Position numbers and translations under genes: made by a program. The notes under the pieces are model-generated. The model was not told where the DNA came from. It saw only the letters and a program-made list of their open reading frames with translations, and made no database searches. Shown here piece by piece: positions 1 to 8,442 of a DNA stretch of 64,000 nucleotides. This stretch comes from Trebonia sp963836195 (GTDB lineage Bacteria; Actinomycetota; Actinomycetes; Streptosporangiales; Streptosporangiaceae): NCBI GenBank assembly GCA_963836195.1, contig CAWIIX010000014.1:60036-124035 (forward strand). The letters are read 5' to 3'. Position 1 is the first letter of the stretch. Each line of letters opens with the position of its first letter.

Positions 1-85
1 GGTCGGCGATCGGCTCGACGCCGGGTCCGGCCGCGAACGAGCTTCCCAGCGCGGCGATGAGCTGATCCGGGACCGGTGACGCCAT
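1..85 (-). CDS. SGNH/GDSL-type hydrolase, N-terminal fragment (runs off window)
   Basis: Only the first 28 codons are present; the gene continues past base 1. The ATG at 85-83 follows a good ribosome site (GGAGGAC five bases upstream). The peptide reads MASPVPDQLIAALGSSFAAG and then PGVEP. LGSSFAAGPG is the block I nucleophile region (GDS/GSS type) of actinobacterial SGNH hydrolases, with the serine as expected nucleophile. No signal peptide is visible. Family assignment rests on this one motif. It is divergent from the amidohydrolase gene at 228, and the ~140 bp between them carries the shared control region. Confidence 0.55.
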   Translation of the reverse strand, partial: MASPVPDQLIAALGSSFAAGPGVEPIAD

Positions 86-107
86 GCCTTGTCCTCCCCA
101 CCTTGCC

Positions 108-209
108 AGATTAGAATCCAAGTCTATTACTTGGGGTCAAGCTTGGTCCCGTGCACATCTTATCTGGCGTGTTACTTTGCGTATCTAAATGAAGTTAGAT
201 TCTAGTAAC
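108..209. promoter_or_regulatory. Divergent promoter region with CTAG/TTAG palindromic elements
   Basis: This AT-richer stretch separates the SGNH hydrolase and the amidohydrolase genes. It contains TAGATTCTA (196-204, arms TAGA/TCTA around one base) and a related TTAGAATC at about 110-117. The first lies 24 bp before the ATG at 228, where a repressor would block transcription. Similar CTAG-centred palindromes occur at 6344-6358 and 6434-6445, before the other catabolic genes. Inference: binding sites for the TetR regulator at 7801. Confidence 0.45.
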
Positions 210-227
210 CAGGGAAGGACTTCAGGC

Positions 228-1094
228 ATGCCGATGCCAGCTGGTCTGCCGGTGTTCGACACGATGATCGGGTTCCCGCACGAGGGGTTCGAGCAGTACG
301 ACTTCATCCGTCGGCAGACGCGCGACAAGGGCTCGCTTGAGGAGATGCAGTTCCCAGCCGAGTACATGTTCAAGAACGTGCCCAAGGACCTGCCGACCTC
401 GGAACCGGTCGCGGTGACGCTGCACGAGATGGACCGCTTCAACATCACCAAGGCCCTGATCGGCGTGTCCGACGCCACCTCGAAGCTAGCTCTCAAGCGG
501 CATCCCGACCGGTTCGTCGCCTCGGGCGCGGTGACCGACCCGAACGATGTCTCGGGCAGCGTCCGGGCGATCAGGCAGGAGTACGAGGAGTACGGCATCC
601 GGGCGACCTCGGTCTTCCCGGCCGGGACCTTCCCGCAGGTCGCGATCGACGACCCGAAGATGTACCCGGTGTACCAGACGTGCGTCGACCTCGGCATCCC
701 GATCTTCGTCTGCGCCGGCGTCCCGGGCCCGCGGCTGAAGTACGCGCCGCAGGAGGTCGCCAGGATCGACACCGTGATGTACGACTTCCCGGAGCTCGTC
801 TTCATCACGCGCCACGGGTGTGAACCCTGGGAGCAACTGGCGTGCAAGCTCATGCTCAAGTGGCCGAACCTGTACTACTCGACCTCTGCCTTCGCCCCCA
901 AGTACTACCCGGAGGCGGTCATCAAGTACGCGAACTCCCGCGGCGCGGACAAGATCATCTACGGCGGCTACTTCCCGATGGGGCTGTCACTGGAGCGGAT
1001 CTTCCGTGACATGCCGGCCGTGCCGTTCCGGGACGAGGTCTGGCCCAAGTTCCTCTACCAGAACGCGGCCCGCGTTCTGAAAATTGACGACTGA
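228..1094 (+). CDS. Amidohydrolase-family (COG2159) protein
   Basis: A 288-residue TIM-barrel amidohydrolase-2 protein of the ACMSD/decarboxylase-like group. I place the start at ATG 228 because GGGAAGGA lies 8 bp upstream; an upstream ATG at 189 has no ribosome site and sits in the putative operator. The N-terminus has VFDTMIGFPHE where many family members have the metal-binding DxHxH. The first metal ligands are therefore atypical, though FDTMIGFP looks like a subfamily signature. A conserved FITRHGCEPWE segment and the C-terminal YGGYFPMG follow. The gene overlaps the next acyl-CoA dehydrogenase by 11 bp, indicating co-transcription. Likely role: hydrolysis or decarboxylation of a catabolic intermediate; substrate unknown. 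Confidence 0.75.
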   Translation: MPMPAGLPVFDTMIGFPHEGFEQYDFIRRQTRDKGSLEEMQFPAEYMFKNVPKDLPTSEPVAVTLHEMDRFNITKALIGVSDATSKLALKRHPDRFVASGAVTDPNDVSGSVRAIRQEYEEYGIRATSVFPAGTFPQVAIDDPKMYPVYQTCVDLGIPIFVCAGVPGPRLKYAPQEVARIDTVMYDFPELVFITRHGCEPWEQLACKLMLKWPNLYYSTSAFAPKYYPEAVIKYANSRGADKIIYGGYFPMGLSLERIFRDMPAVPFRDEVWPKFLYQNAARVLKIDD

Positions 1095-3285
1095 CGGCGC
1101 CCCCGTGCCGATCGCGCTCACCGATGACCAGCTCGCCCTGGCCGAGGCAGTCGCCAAGCTCTCGGCCCGGCACTGCGATACCACGCAGACCCGGGCCCGA
1201 CTGGACGACTTCGCGGCCGGCCGCCGCCCGGCCGCCTGGTCCGCGTTCGCCGAACAGGGCCTGCTCGGCCTGCACCTGCCGCCGTCCCATGGCGGCGACG
1301 GGGCCGGGATGGTCGAGCTGGCCACGTTGATCGAGGAGACGGCGGCCCAGTTGGTACCCGGGCCGCTGCTGCCGACGGTGCTGACCAGCACGATCATCGA
1401 CCGCTACGGATCACCGGGGATCCGCGACGAGCTGCTGCCGGCGTTCGTCGCGGGCGCAACCGGGGCCACCGCGACGACGGGTGACGGCCTCACGGCCACC
1501 GTCGCCGGCGACTACATGACGGTCACCGGGTCGAGCATCCCGATCCTCGGTGCCGTGGCGGCGGAAACGCTGGTCCTCGGTGCCCGCGACCAGGACGGGA
1601 CGGCCCGCTGGTTTGTCCTGCCCCCGGACGAGCGCGGCCAGGTGGCGGTGAGCGCGCTGCGCGGCGTCGACCTTACCCGGGACATCGCCCGGGTCCGGCT
1701 GGACGGCCTGCGCGTGCCCGCCGACCGCTGGCTGCCAGTGGATCCGGCCACGCTGCGGGCCGTCGTCGCGGCCCTGCTGGCGGCCGAGGCGTCCGGCCTG
1801 GCGCGGTGGTGCCAGCGGACCGGGCTGGAGTACGTCAAGGTGCGGGAGCAGTTCGGCCGCACGATCGGCGAGTTCCAGGCCATCAAGCACAAGTGCGCCC
1901 GGCTGTTCGCCCGGGCCGAGCTCATCGCGGCCGCCGCGTGGGACGCCGCCGCGGCCGACGCCGACGAGCCGGAGCAGTTCCGACTGGCCGCGGCGGCCGC
2001 GGCCGTGGTCTGCGCGCCCGGAGCCGTCGACCTCGCCCTGGAGACGGTGACGCTGCTCGGCGGCATCGGCTACACCTGGGAGCATGACGTCCACCTGTAC
2101 TGGCGGCGGGCGATGGCGTTGCAGTCACTCCAGGGCCCGCAGGCCGAGCGGGAGCTCGAACTCGGCCGCCTCACCCAGGCCGTCGAGCGCACGCACACGC
2201 TGGAGTTGAACGGTGAGCCGGCCGGCTTCCGCTCCGAGATCGCGGCGCTGCTATCCGAGGCGGCCGCACTAGAGGATGCCGGTCGACGGGTATACCTGGC
2301 CGACCGCGGGCTGGTGGCGCCGAGCTACCCGCGCCCCTACGGCCTCAACGCCAGCCCCGTGCAGCAGATCGTCGTCGCCCAGGAATTCGCCCGGCTGGGG
2401 CTGATTCAGCCCACCATGATCATCGGCGAATGGGCTGTTCCCACCATCCTCGCGCACGGCTCCGACGAGCAGCGGCGGCGATTCGTGGGGCCGTCCCTGC
2501 GCGGCGAAATCGAGTGGTGCCAGCTGTTCAGCGAGCCCGGGGCCGGCTCGGACCTGGCCTCGCTGCGCACCCGCGCCGAACGGACGGCCGACGGGTGGGT
2601 CCTCAACGGCCAGAAAGTCTGGACATCGAATGCGCAGGACGCCGACTGGGCGATCTGCCTGGCCCGGACCGACCCGGAGGCGCCCAAGCACCGCGGGCTG
2701 AGCTATTTCCTGGTCAACATGCGCTCGCCCGGAATCGAGGTTCGGCCGCTGCGCGAGGCAAACGGCGGCTACCTGTTCAACGAGGTGTTCCTCAACGACG
2801 TGCTCGTCCCGGCCGGGCTGCTGGTCGGCCCGCCGGGGGAGGGCTGGCGGCTGGCCCGGACGACCCTCGGGAACGAGCGGGTCAACATCGCGACCGGATC
2901 CGGCCGGCGACGCGACCGGCCGGCCGACTACCTGAGCCGGTTCGGCCTGGCCGCGAACGAGGCGAGGCTACGCGACTGCGGGGCGGTGACCGCGGACATC
3001 AACGCCTTCGCGGCCCTCAGCCACCGTTCGCTGCTGCGCCAGATCGAAGGGCTCCGCCCGGGCGGCGAGTCGAGCGTGCTGAAGGTCGTGTCGGCCTGGA
3101 ACGACGCCGCCCTGCGGCGCCTGGTGTTCGATTGGCAGGGCCCGGAGGCGGCCGCTCTGGACGCCGGCGCCGGTGACGCCAGCCAGGCTTACCTGTCCCT
3201 TCCGCCGACCCTGATCGGCGGCGGAACGCTGGAAATCCAGCTGAACGTCATCGGCGAGCAGGTCCTTGGCCTACCGCGGAGCTGA
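1084..3285 (+). CDS. Double-length acyl-CoA dehydrogenase (FadE34/FadE6-like)
   Basis: A 733-residue protein made of two acyl-CoA dehydrogenase units in tandem, about twice the usual ~380 residues. This matches mycobacterial FadE34/FadE6-type fused enzymes that oxidise sterol side-chain or branched acyl-CoAs with FAD. The N-terminal unit (about 8-370) ends with the typical YVKVREQFGRTIGEFQAIKH and LLGGIGYTWEHD helices. The C-terminal unit (about 385-730) carries CQLFSEPGAGSDLASL and WTSNAQDADW of the FAD/substrate site. The frame opens at TTG 1084, inside the end of the amidohydrolase gene. GTG 1105 (VPIALTDDQ) is the more typical family start; neither has a strong ribosome site, which fits translational coupling. 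The fusion supports a bulky CoA substrate. Confidence 0.85.
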   Translation: MTTDGAPVPIALTDDQLALAEAVAKLSARHCDTTQTRARLDDFAAGRRPAAWSAFAEQGLLGLHLPPSHGGDGAGMVELATLIEETAAQLVPGPLLPTVLTSTIIDRYGSPGIRDELLPAFVAGATGATATTGDGLTATVAGDYMTVTGSSIPILGAVAAETLVLGARDQDGTARWFVLPPDERGQVAVSALRGVDLTRDIARVRLDGLRVPADRWLPVDPATLRAVVAALLAAEASGLARWCQRTGLEYVKVREQFGRTIGEFQAIKHKCARLFARAELIAAAAWDAAAADADEPEQFRLAAAAAAVVCAPGAVDLALETVTLLGGIGYTWEHDVHLYWRRAMALQSLQGPQAERELELGRLTQAVERTHTLELNGEPAGFRSEIAALLSEAAALEDAGRRVYLADRGLVAPSYPRPYGLNASPVQQIVVAQEFARLGLIQPTMIIGEWAVPTILAHGSDEQRRRFVGPSLRGEIEWCQLFSEPGAGSDLASLRTRAERTADGWVLNGQKVWTSNAQDADWAICLARTDPEAPKHRGLSYFLVNMRSPGIEVRPLREANGGYLFNEVFLNDVLVPAGLLVGPPGEGWRLARTTLGNERVNIATGSGRRRDRPADYLSRFGLAANEARLRDCGAVTADINAFAALSHRSLLRQIEGLRPGGESSVLKVVSAWNDAALRRLVFDWQGPEAAALDAGAGDASQAYLSLPPTLIGGGTLEIQLNVIGEQVLGLPRS

Positions 3286-3296
3286 GGGAGCTGAGA

Positions 3297-3938
3297 GTGA
3301 AAAAGTACATACTCTTCGATCATGATGGCGTTCTTGTGGATACCGAATTCTGGTATTACAAAGCTGGAGAACGCGCCCTGGCCGACATTGGCTTCACCGT
3401 GGACAAGGATCAATACCTCCTGGACATGAGCCAGGGGCTGGGTACTTGGGCCCAAGCTAGGGCGGCAGGTGTTGATGAACAGACCATCAGCAGGCAGCGC
3501 GCGGCTCGTGATGATTTTTATCAGGAATACCTCAGAACAGAAGCCATTGAGATCGAAGGCGTCGTTGAAGCCCTTGCTGAGCTGTCACACTACGTCCGCA
3601 TGGCCATCGTGACGACTGCAAAACGTGCGGATTTTGAAACTATCCATGAAAAGCGCCAAATTAGAAAATTCATGGAATTCGTCCTCGTTCGCGAAGACTA
3701 CAAGCTCGCCAAGCCCCACCCGGAACCATACCTGACCGGATTGCAGCGCCTCGACGCCGCCAAAGAAGAGACCCTGGTCGTCGAGGATTCATCGAGAGGG
3801 CTGGGCTCGGCGGTGGCAGCCGGTATTGACTGTGCCATTGTCTATAACGACTTTACAAAAGCACAGGATTTTTCACGGGCCACCTATCGAATCCGAACCC
3901 TAATCGAATTGAAGGATATCATCCTTAATGTTAACTAA
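3297..3938 (+). CDS. HAD-superfamily phosphatase, beta-phosphoglucomutase-like; low-GC foreign gene
   Basis: A 213-residue haloacid dehalogenase-type hydrolase. Motif I is FDHDGVLVDTE (nucleophile and acid/base Asp), motif II the Thr in VTTAK, motif III the Lys in KLAKPHPEPY and motif IV VVEDSSRGLGSAVAAG. The helical cap follows motif I, as in phosphoglucomutase/phosphoglycolate phosphatase-like members. Start is GTG 3297 with GAGGGAG upstream. Base composition is near 50% GC with many A/T-ending codons (AAA, GAT, ATT, GAA), clearly unlike the ~70% GC genes on both sides. It sits directly after the acyl-CoA dehydrogenase and seems unrelated to its pathway, so recent horizontal acquisition is likely. 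Substrate not predictable. Confidence 0.85.
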   Translation: MKKYILFDHDGVLVDTEFWYYKAGERALADIGFTVDKDQYLLDMSQGLGTWAQARAAGVDEQTISRQRAARDDFYQEYLRTEAIEIEGVVEALAELSHYVRMAIVTTAKRADFETIHEKRQIRKFMEFVLVREDYKLAKPHPEPYLTGLQRLDAAKEETLVVEDSSRGLGSAVAAGIDCAIVYNDFTKAQDFSRATYRIRTLIELKDIILNVN

Positions 3939-3977
3939 GGGAGCATGCGGCGGTCAAAAACCGGGATCTCGTTTATC

Positions 3978-4496
3978 TCAGCTGGTGTGCAGGCGGCGGA
4001 CCTCGGCGGCGACGGCCGCGACGTCGACCGGCCCGGTCGTGTCCACAATGATCAGCGGGCCGACGCCGACCGGCCCGTCGTATTTATCCCATCTGGACAG
4101 CGGCAGCGCCCCCTGGTGCACCTCGTGCCTCGGCCGTGCGTTGTAGCGGGCGTGGGCGACTTCGGCCGGGCAGGCGCAGTGCACCTCGACCACGCGGTCG
4201 CCCAGGCCGCGGAGCCAGCCCAGCGCCTCATCGTTGTGCGGGTCGAAGTTGGCCTCGATCACCATGTCGCCCGCATGGACCGCGAGCGTCCACAGCAGCG
4301 CAAACGACGCGCCGCCGAGCCACCGCGACCAAGCCAGGTCGACCTTGTTCTCGCCCGGGACGAACAGGGCGTCGTGCAGCGCCTCCTTGACCATGTCCTT
4401 GGTCACCAGCGAGTAGCCGAGCTCCGCTGCCAGCGGAAAGGCGAGGCTGCTCTTCCCCGCCCCCGGGCTCCCCGAGATATACGCAATCCGGCTCAC
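3978..4496 (-). CDS. Small P-loop kinase/AAA-type ATP-binding protein
   Basis: 172 residues starting at GTG 4496. The N-terminus is VSRIAYISGSPGAGKSSLAF, with Walker A GSPGAGKSS, followed by LVTKDMVKEALHDALF, the usual layout of small zeta-toxin/cytidylate-kinase-like phosphotransferases. RWDKYDGPVG and LIIVDTTGPVD fit a lid and a Walker B-like strand near the C-terminus. Such proteins usually phosphorylate a small metabolite or nucleotide; the substrate cannot be read here. It converges on the HAD gene and lies 61 bp downstream of the acyl-CoA ligase stop on the same strand, so may be co-transcribed. Confidence 0.7.
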   Translation of the reverse strand: MSRIAYISGSPGAGKSSLAFPLAAELGYSLVTKDMVKEALHDALFVPGENKVDLAWSRWLGGASFALLWTLAVHAGDMVIEANFDPHNDEALGWLRGLGDRVVEVHCACPAEVAHARYNARPRHEVHQGALPLSRWDKYDGPVGVGPLIIVDTTGPVDVAAVAAEVRRLHTS

Positions 4497-4557
4497 ACCA
4501 GCCAGCCTGGCACAGGCGTGCCCGGCCTGCCCTCGTTTACCGCCCTGCCGCCGGTTG

Positions 4558-6297
4558 CTACCGGCGGGCGGCTTGGTTCGAGCGCCGCTCTCGCTCGTGG
4601 CGCTCCAGTTCCTGCTTGAGCAGCTTGCCGGCCGCGTTGTAGGGGAGGGCGGCCACGAACTCGACCTCGGCCGGGACCTTGTACCGGGCCAGGGCGAGCG
4701 CGCACCAGTCGCGCACCTCGGCCGAGCTGAGCTCGGCGTCGGGGGAGCGCACGATGAACGCCTTCAGTTCCTGACCGAGCTCCGGATGGTCGACGCCGAT
4801 CACGGCCGCGTCGTCGATGTGGGCGTGCTCGAGCAGCCGGTTTTCGATCTCGACCGGGTAGATGTTCTCCCCACCGCGCAGGATCAGGTCCCGCCGTCGG
4901 CTCTGCAGGTAGAGCATCCCGTTGGAGATGTAGCCGTAGTCGCCGGTGGCGTACCAGCGTTCCTGGTCAAGCGCGGCGGCGGTGGCGGCCGGATCTTTCC
5001 AGTAGCCAAGGAAGATCGACGGCGTTCGCAGGTGGATCTGCCCGGTCTCGCCCGCACGGAGCACGATGCCAAACTCGTCGCGGATCTGCACCTCCACGGT
5101 GGGCTGAGCGGGTCCGGCGCTGTCGGGCACGCTGATGAACAGGTCCCCACCCGTGATCGTGCCGAGCCCGGTGCTCTCACTCATGCCGTAGCCGCTGGCA
5201 AGCCGGACCTTCGGGAAACGCTCGTGCAGGTCGTGCACCAGCTGGGGCGGGAAGGTGGCCCCGCCCGAGCCCACGCTGACCACGGAGCTGACGTCGCAGG
5301 AGTCCAGCTCCGGATGGCGCAGGATACGCCAGAAGTGGGTCGGGACACCGCTCCAGGCCGTCACCGAGTGTTCCGTGGTCAGCGCGAGGTAGACCGCCGG
5401 GTCCCAGGCGCCGGGCCGGGCGAAGACCAGCTTGGCGTGGGCGAATGCGCCGGTGATAAACACCGCGACCAAACCGGAGATGTGAAACATGGGGCTGGTC
5501 AGGATGGTGGTTGTTTGCGGGGGCAGCTCCGCCCGGGCGGTGCCGCCGGTGCCGGGGACCGCGGTCGCGCTGAGCGCTCCGCTCAGCATTTGCACCATCC
5601 CGAAGTTGATGAGGTTCCGGTGCGACAGGGTCGCGCCCTTCGGGCGTCCGGTGGTGCCGCTGGTAAAGAGGATGACCGCCGGGGAGTCCTCGGTGATAAC
5701 GGGCGGCGCCGGCACCTGCCCCCGGTAGGCCTCGGCCTCGGCCGCCAGGCCGTCAATTAGCTTCACCCTCGCCCGGGCCGGCCCCGTGTCCTGATCGAGC
5801 CGGGCCAGCCGGCGCTCGTCCCCGGCGATCAGGACCGGGCTGGTCAGCTCGATGCCGGCCTGCAGCTCAGGTCCCGTCCACCATCCGTTGAGGCTGGTGA
5901 CAACCGCCCCCAGGGTCGCGGTCGCCCACATCAGCAGGGCGTACTCGGCCGAGTTGGCCGCCACGATCGCCACCCGATCGCCCGCCCTGACCTGGTACCG
6001 CTCGGCCAGCAGGACCGCCAGCGCATCGATGTGCGCCAGCGCGTCGCCGAACGTCCAGGTCCGTTCGGGCGAGGCCAGGAAGACGAGGTCACGGTAGTCG
6101 GCGGTCTGCCGATTCAATGTTTCGCGCAGTGTCTGCGGCCGCCGGGCGAAGACGGTATGCGGGCATCCGAGCACCGGCTCAGTCGTCAGCTCGAAGGGGC
6201 CGCCGGGTCCGAGCAGGGCGTGACGGGTCTCAGCCGCCAGCACCTCCGCCCCCACCCAGCGGAGGTGCGCGGAGGATCCGTCGTTGGATTCTGTCAC
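4558..6297 (-). CDS. AMP-dependent acyl-CoA synthetase/ligase (FadD-like)
   Basis: A 579-residue ANL-superfamily enzyme that would adenylate a carboxylate and transfer it to CoA. Visible motifs are the P-loop ILFTSGTTGRPKGATLSH (about 208-225), ASGYGMSESTGLGT (A5-type), YATGDYGYISNG (A7, with the ATP-ribose Asp), RDLILRGGENIYPVEIE (A8 hinge) and PYNAAGKLLKQEL with the catalytic C-terminal lysine (A10). Start is GTG 6297 with AGAGGCGAG upstream. It is divergent from the amidohydrolase at 6492, and the ~195 bp between them hold two perfect palindromes. With the dehydrogenase and amidohydrolases it forms a CoA-dependent catabolic set; it probably activates the starting acid. Confidence 0.88.
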   Translation of the reverse strand: MTESNDGSSAHLRWVGAEVLAAETRHALLGPGGPFELTTEPVLGCPHTVFARRPQTLRETLNRQTADYRDLVFLASPERTWTFGDALAHIDALAVLLAERYQVRAGDRVAIVAANSAEYALLMWATATLGAVVTSLNGWWTGPELQAGIELTSPVLIAGDERRLARLDQDTGPARARVKLIDGLAAEAEAYRGQVPAPPVITEDSPAVILFTSGTTGRPKGATLSHRNLINFGMVQMLSGALSATAVPGTGGTARAELPPQTTTILTSPMFHISGLVAVFITGAFAHAKLVFARPGAWDPAVYLALTTEHSVTAWSGVPTHFWRILRHPELDSCDVSSVVSVGSGGATFPPQLVHDLHERFPKVRLASGYGMSESTGLGTITGGDLFISVPDSAGPAQPTVEVQIRDEFGIVLRAGETGQIHLRTPSIFLGYWKDPAATAAALDQERWYATGDYGYISNGMLYLQSRRRDLILRGGENIYPVEIENRLLEHAHIDDAAVIGVDHPELGQELKAFIVRSPDAELSSAEVRDWCALALARYKVPAEVEFVAALPYNAAGKLLKQELERHERERRSNQAARR

Positions 6298-6343
6298 CGT
6301 CTCGCCTCTTGGTCAGTCTCGCTGGACGTGGCTAACGCAAGTG

Positions 6344-6445
6344 AACTAGACCCTAGTTTCTGTCAGGTCGCTCAGTGTCGTCAATAGACGGATTAAGCGA
6401 GATACCAGCCTCATCTTGTATGAACTGAAACGCTAATCTAGATTA
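6344..6445. promoter_or_regulatory. Two perfect palindromes in a divergent promoter (probable TetR operators)
   Basis: Between the ligase (minus) and amidohydrolase (plus) lie AACTAGACCCTAGTT (6344-6358, perfect 6-bp arms, 3-bp spacer) and TAATCTAGATTA (6434-6445, perfect 12-bp palindrome). Each sits close to one of the two diverging genes, and both share a CTAG core, as do elements at 196-204 and 7735-7743. KstR-type TetR repressors bind palindromes of similar size with AAC/GTT ends. Inference: operators of the regulator at 7801. Confidence 0.65.
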
Positions 6446-6491
6446 AAAGGAGGCACCAAGCGATCTCGATGACCTGTCGGAGGCGTTAGCC

Positions 6492-7717
6492 ATGGCCGAA
6501 CTGCCGTTTCCCATGTTCGACTGCGACAACCACTACTACGAGGCGCTGGACGCGTTCACGCGGTACCTCGAGCCGAAATACCGCAAGCGCGCGCTGCAGT
6601 GGGTCACGCTCAACGGGCGGCAGCGCCTGCTCGTCGGCGAGAAGATCAACAAGTTCATCCCCAACCCGACCTTCGACCCGGTCGCCGCGCCGGGGGTGAT
6701 GGACGAGTACTTCCGGGGGCGCAACCCCAAGAGCGCCGACCCGTCGAAATTGTTCGGAGAACTCGAGCCCATCCGCCCGGAGTACCGCAATCGCGACGCT
6801 CGCCTCGCGGTGATGGACGGGCAGGGAGTCGAGGCCGCCATCTTCCTCCCGACGCTGGGCGTCGGCATGGAGCAGGCGCTCATCGGTGACCTTCCGGCGC
6901 TGACCGCGGCCTTCCGCGCGTTCAACCGGTGGCTGGAAGATGACTGGGGCTTCGCCTACCAGGAGCGCATCTTCGCCGCCCCCTACATCACGCTGTCCGA
7001 CCCCGCCAACGCGGTAACCGAGCTGCAGTGGGCACTCGAGCACGACGCCCGCTTCGTGGTGATGGTCGGCGGGCCGGTCATGACCGAGCGGGGCTCGCGG
7101 CGCCGGCCGACCCGATGTTCGACGGGTTCTGGCAGCTCGCCAACGACTCGGGAATCACCGTGCTGTACCACGGCGGCGAAACGGCCTATACGAAGTACCT
7201 TGCCGCCTGGGGCGAGAGCGACTTCACCGAGGCTTTCCGGGCCAGCGCCTTCCGCAGTCTGGTCTCGGCTGACGCGCTGCAGGATACGTTCGCCAGCCAC
7301 CTCGCCCTGGGCCTGTTCGATCGGTTCCCGAACCTGCGGACGGCCTCGATCGAGGTCGGCGCGGCCTGGGTGTTCCACCTGTTCGAGAAGCTGACCAAGA
7401 CGTTCGGCCAGGTGCCCCACCTGTTCCCCGAGGACCCCCGGGAGACGTTCAAGCGGCACGTCTGGGTGTCGCCCTTCTACGAGGACGAGCTGGCCAGTCT
7501 GCTGCGACTGCTCGGACAGGATCACATCCTCATGGGCTCGGACTTCCCGCACGTCGAAGGCCTGACCGAGCCGCGCCTCTACATCAAGGACCTGGAAAAC
7601 TTCAACTACACCCTCGAGCAGTGCCGTGCGGTCATGTACGACAACGGCAAGTACCTGTCGGTCCGCCTGCCGCGAGCTGAGCCAATGCGACTGACGGTCC
7701 CCACTCGGCGTGACTGA
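6492..7717 (+). pseudogene. Amidohydrolase-family (COG2159) protein, split by one frameshift
   Basis: The 5' part (6492 to about 7100) gives MAELPFPMFDCDNHYYEALD with the D-x-D/N-H metal motif of this family, through LSDPANAVTEL and VMVGGPVMTERG. The 3' part continues in another frame from about 7098 as APADPMFDGFWQLANDSGIT, IEVGAAWVFHLFEKL, the metal-ligand segment LMGSDFPHVEG, and ends at 7717. Restoring one G in the CGGCGCCGG run near 7098-7104 joins both parts into a full ~408-residue enzyme. Everything else is intact, so a sequencing error is as likely as real decay. The neighbours (ligase, KstR-like regulator) suggest a catabolic hydrolase. Confidence 0.8.
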
Positions 7718-7800
7718 GCTGACCTTCATAGAAGTTAGCTAGCATGACTGCAGGCTACGGCGCTGCGCCGCGCGGTGGCAGACCCAGAGGGAGGAGACGG

Positions 7801-8397
7801 ATGCTACGGGCTGCTGGGCCCCCGCCTCCCGAGGAACTCCGCCGCGACCTCAGGGAGCGCCGGGAGCGTATCGTCCGCGCCGCGCTCAAGGCGCTGGCGA
7901 GCAGCGACCACGAGAGCGTGAAGATCTCGGAGGTCGCCCGGGACGCCAACGTCGCCCTGGGGACGGTCTACCGGTACTTCTCATCCAAGGAGCATCTGTT
8001 CGCGGCTGCCTTCTACGAGTGGCAGCATGCGATGAAGGTGCGTCTGGAGACGGGTGCGCTCGCGGAGGCACCGGAGCAGGACCGGCTGCGCGAGGTCTTC
8101 CACCGCACGATCAAGGCGTTCCAGGTCCAGCCCCAGTTCTTTCGGGTGCTGATGGTCCTCCAGACGACGACCGACTCCTACGCCGCCGAGGTCTACGAGT
8201 CGCTCAGCCTCCAGTTCGAAGAGATCGTCGCCGCCGCGTTCGACGGGCCCATCGAGGGCGACAGAAGGGCCGTGCTGGTGACGTTGCAGGCGGTGCTCTA
8301 CAACTCGCTGCGGATCTGGGTGACCGGACGCGGATCGATCAAGAGCGCCTACGAGGACGTCGATAACGCTCTCCGGCTGATGTACCGCACCTCCTAA
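7801..8397 (+). CDS. TetR-family repressor, KstR-like
   Basis: A 198-residue regulator if started at ATG 7801, chosen because GGGAGGAG lies 5-6 bp upstream; an upstream ATG at 7744 would add a basic 19-residue leader and lacks a ribosome site. The TetR N-terminal helix-turn-helix reads RIVRAALKAL then KISEVARDANVALGTVYRYF with SSKEHLFAAAFYEWQ, a wording typical of KstR, the repressor of sterol catabolism. The C-terminal ligand domain is full length. A GTTAGCTAGC element just upstream (7734-7743) suggests self-control. Likely an acyl-CoA thioester-sensing repressor of the neighbouring ligase, dehydrogenase and amidohydrolases. Confidence 0.82.
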   Translation: MLRAAGPPPPEELRRDLRERRERIVRAALKALASSDHESVKISEVARDANVALGTVYRYFSSKEHLFAAAFYEWQHAMKVRLETGALAEAPEQDRLREVFHRTIKAFQVQPQFFRVLMVLQTTTDSYAAEVYESLSLQFEEIVAAAFDGPIEGDRRAVLVTLQAVLYNSLRIWVTGRGSIKSAYEDVDNALRLMYRTS

Positions 8398-8442
8398 CCG
8401 GTTCGCCTCGGTGCTGGAACTCCCCGAGCGGCAGGAGCCACG

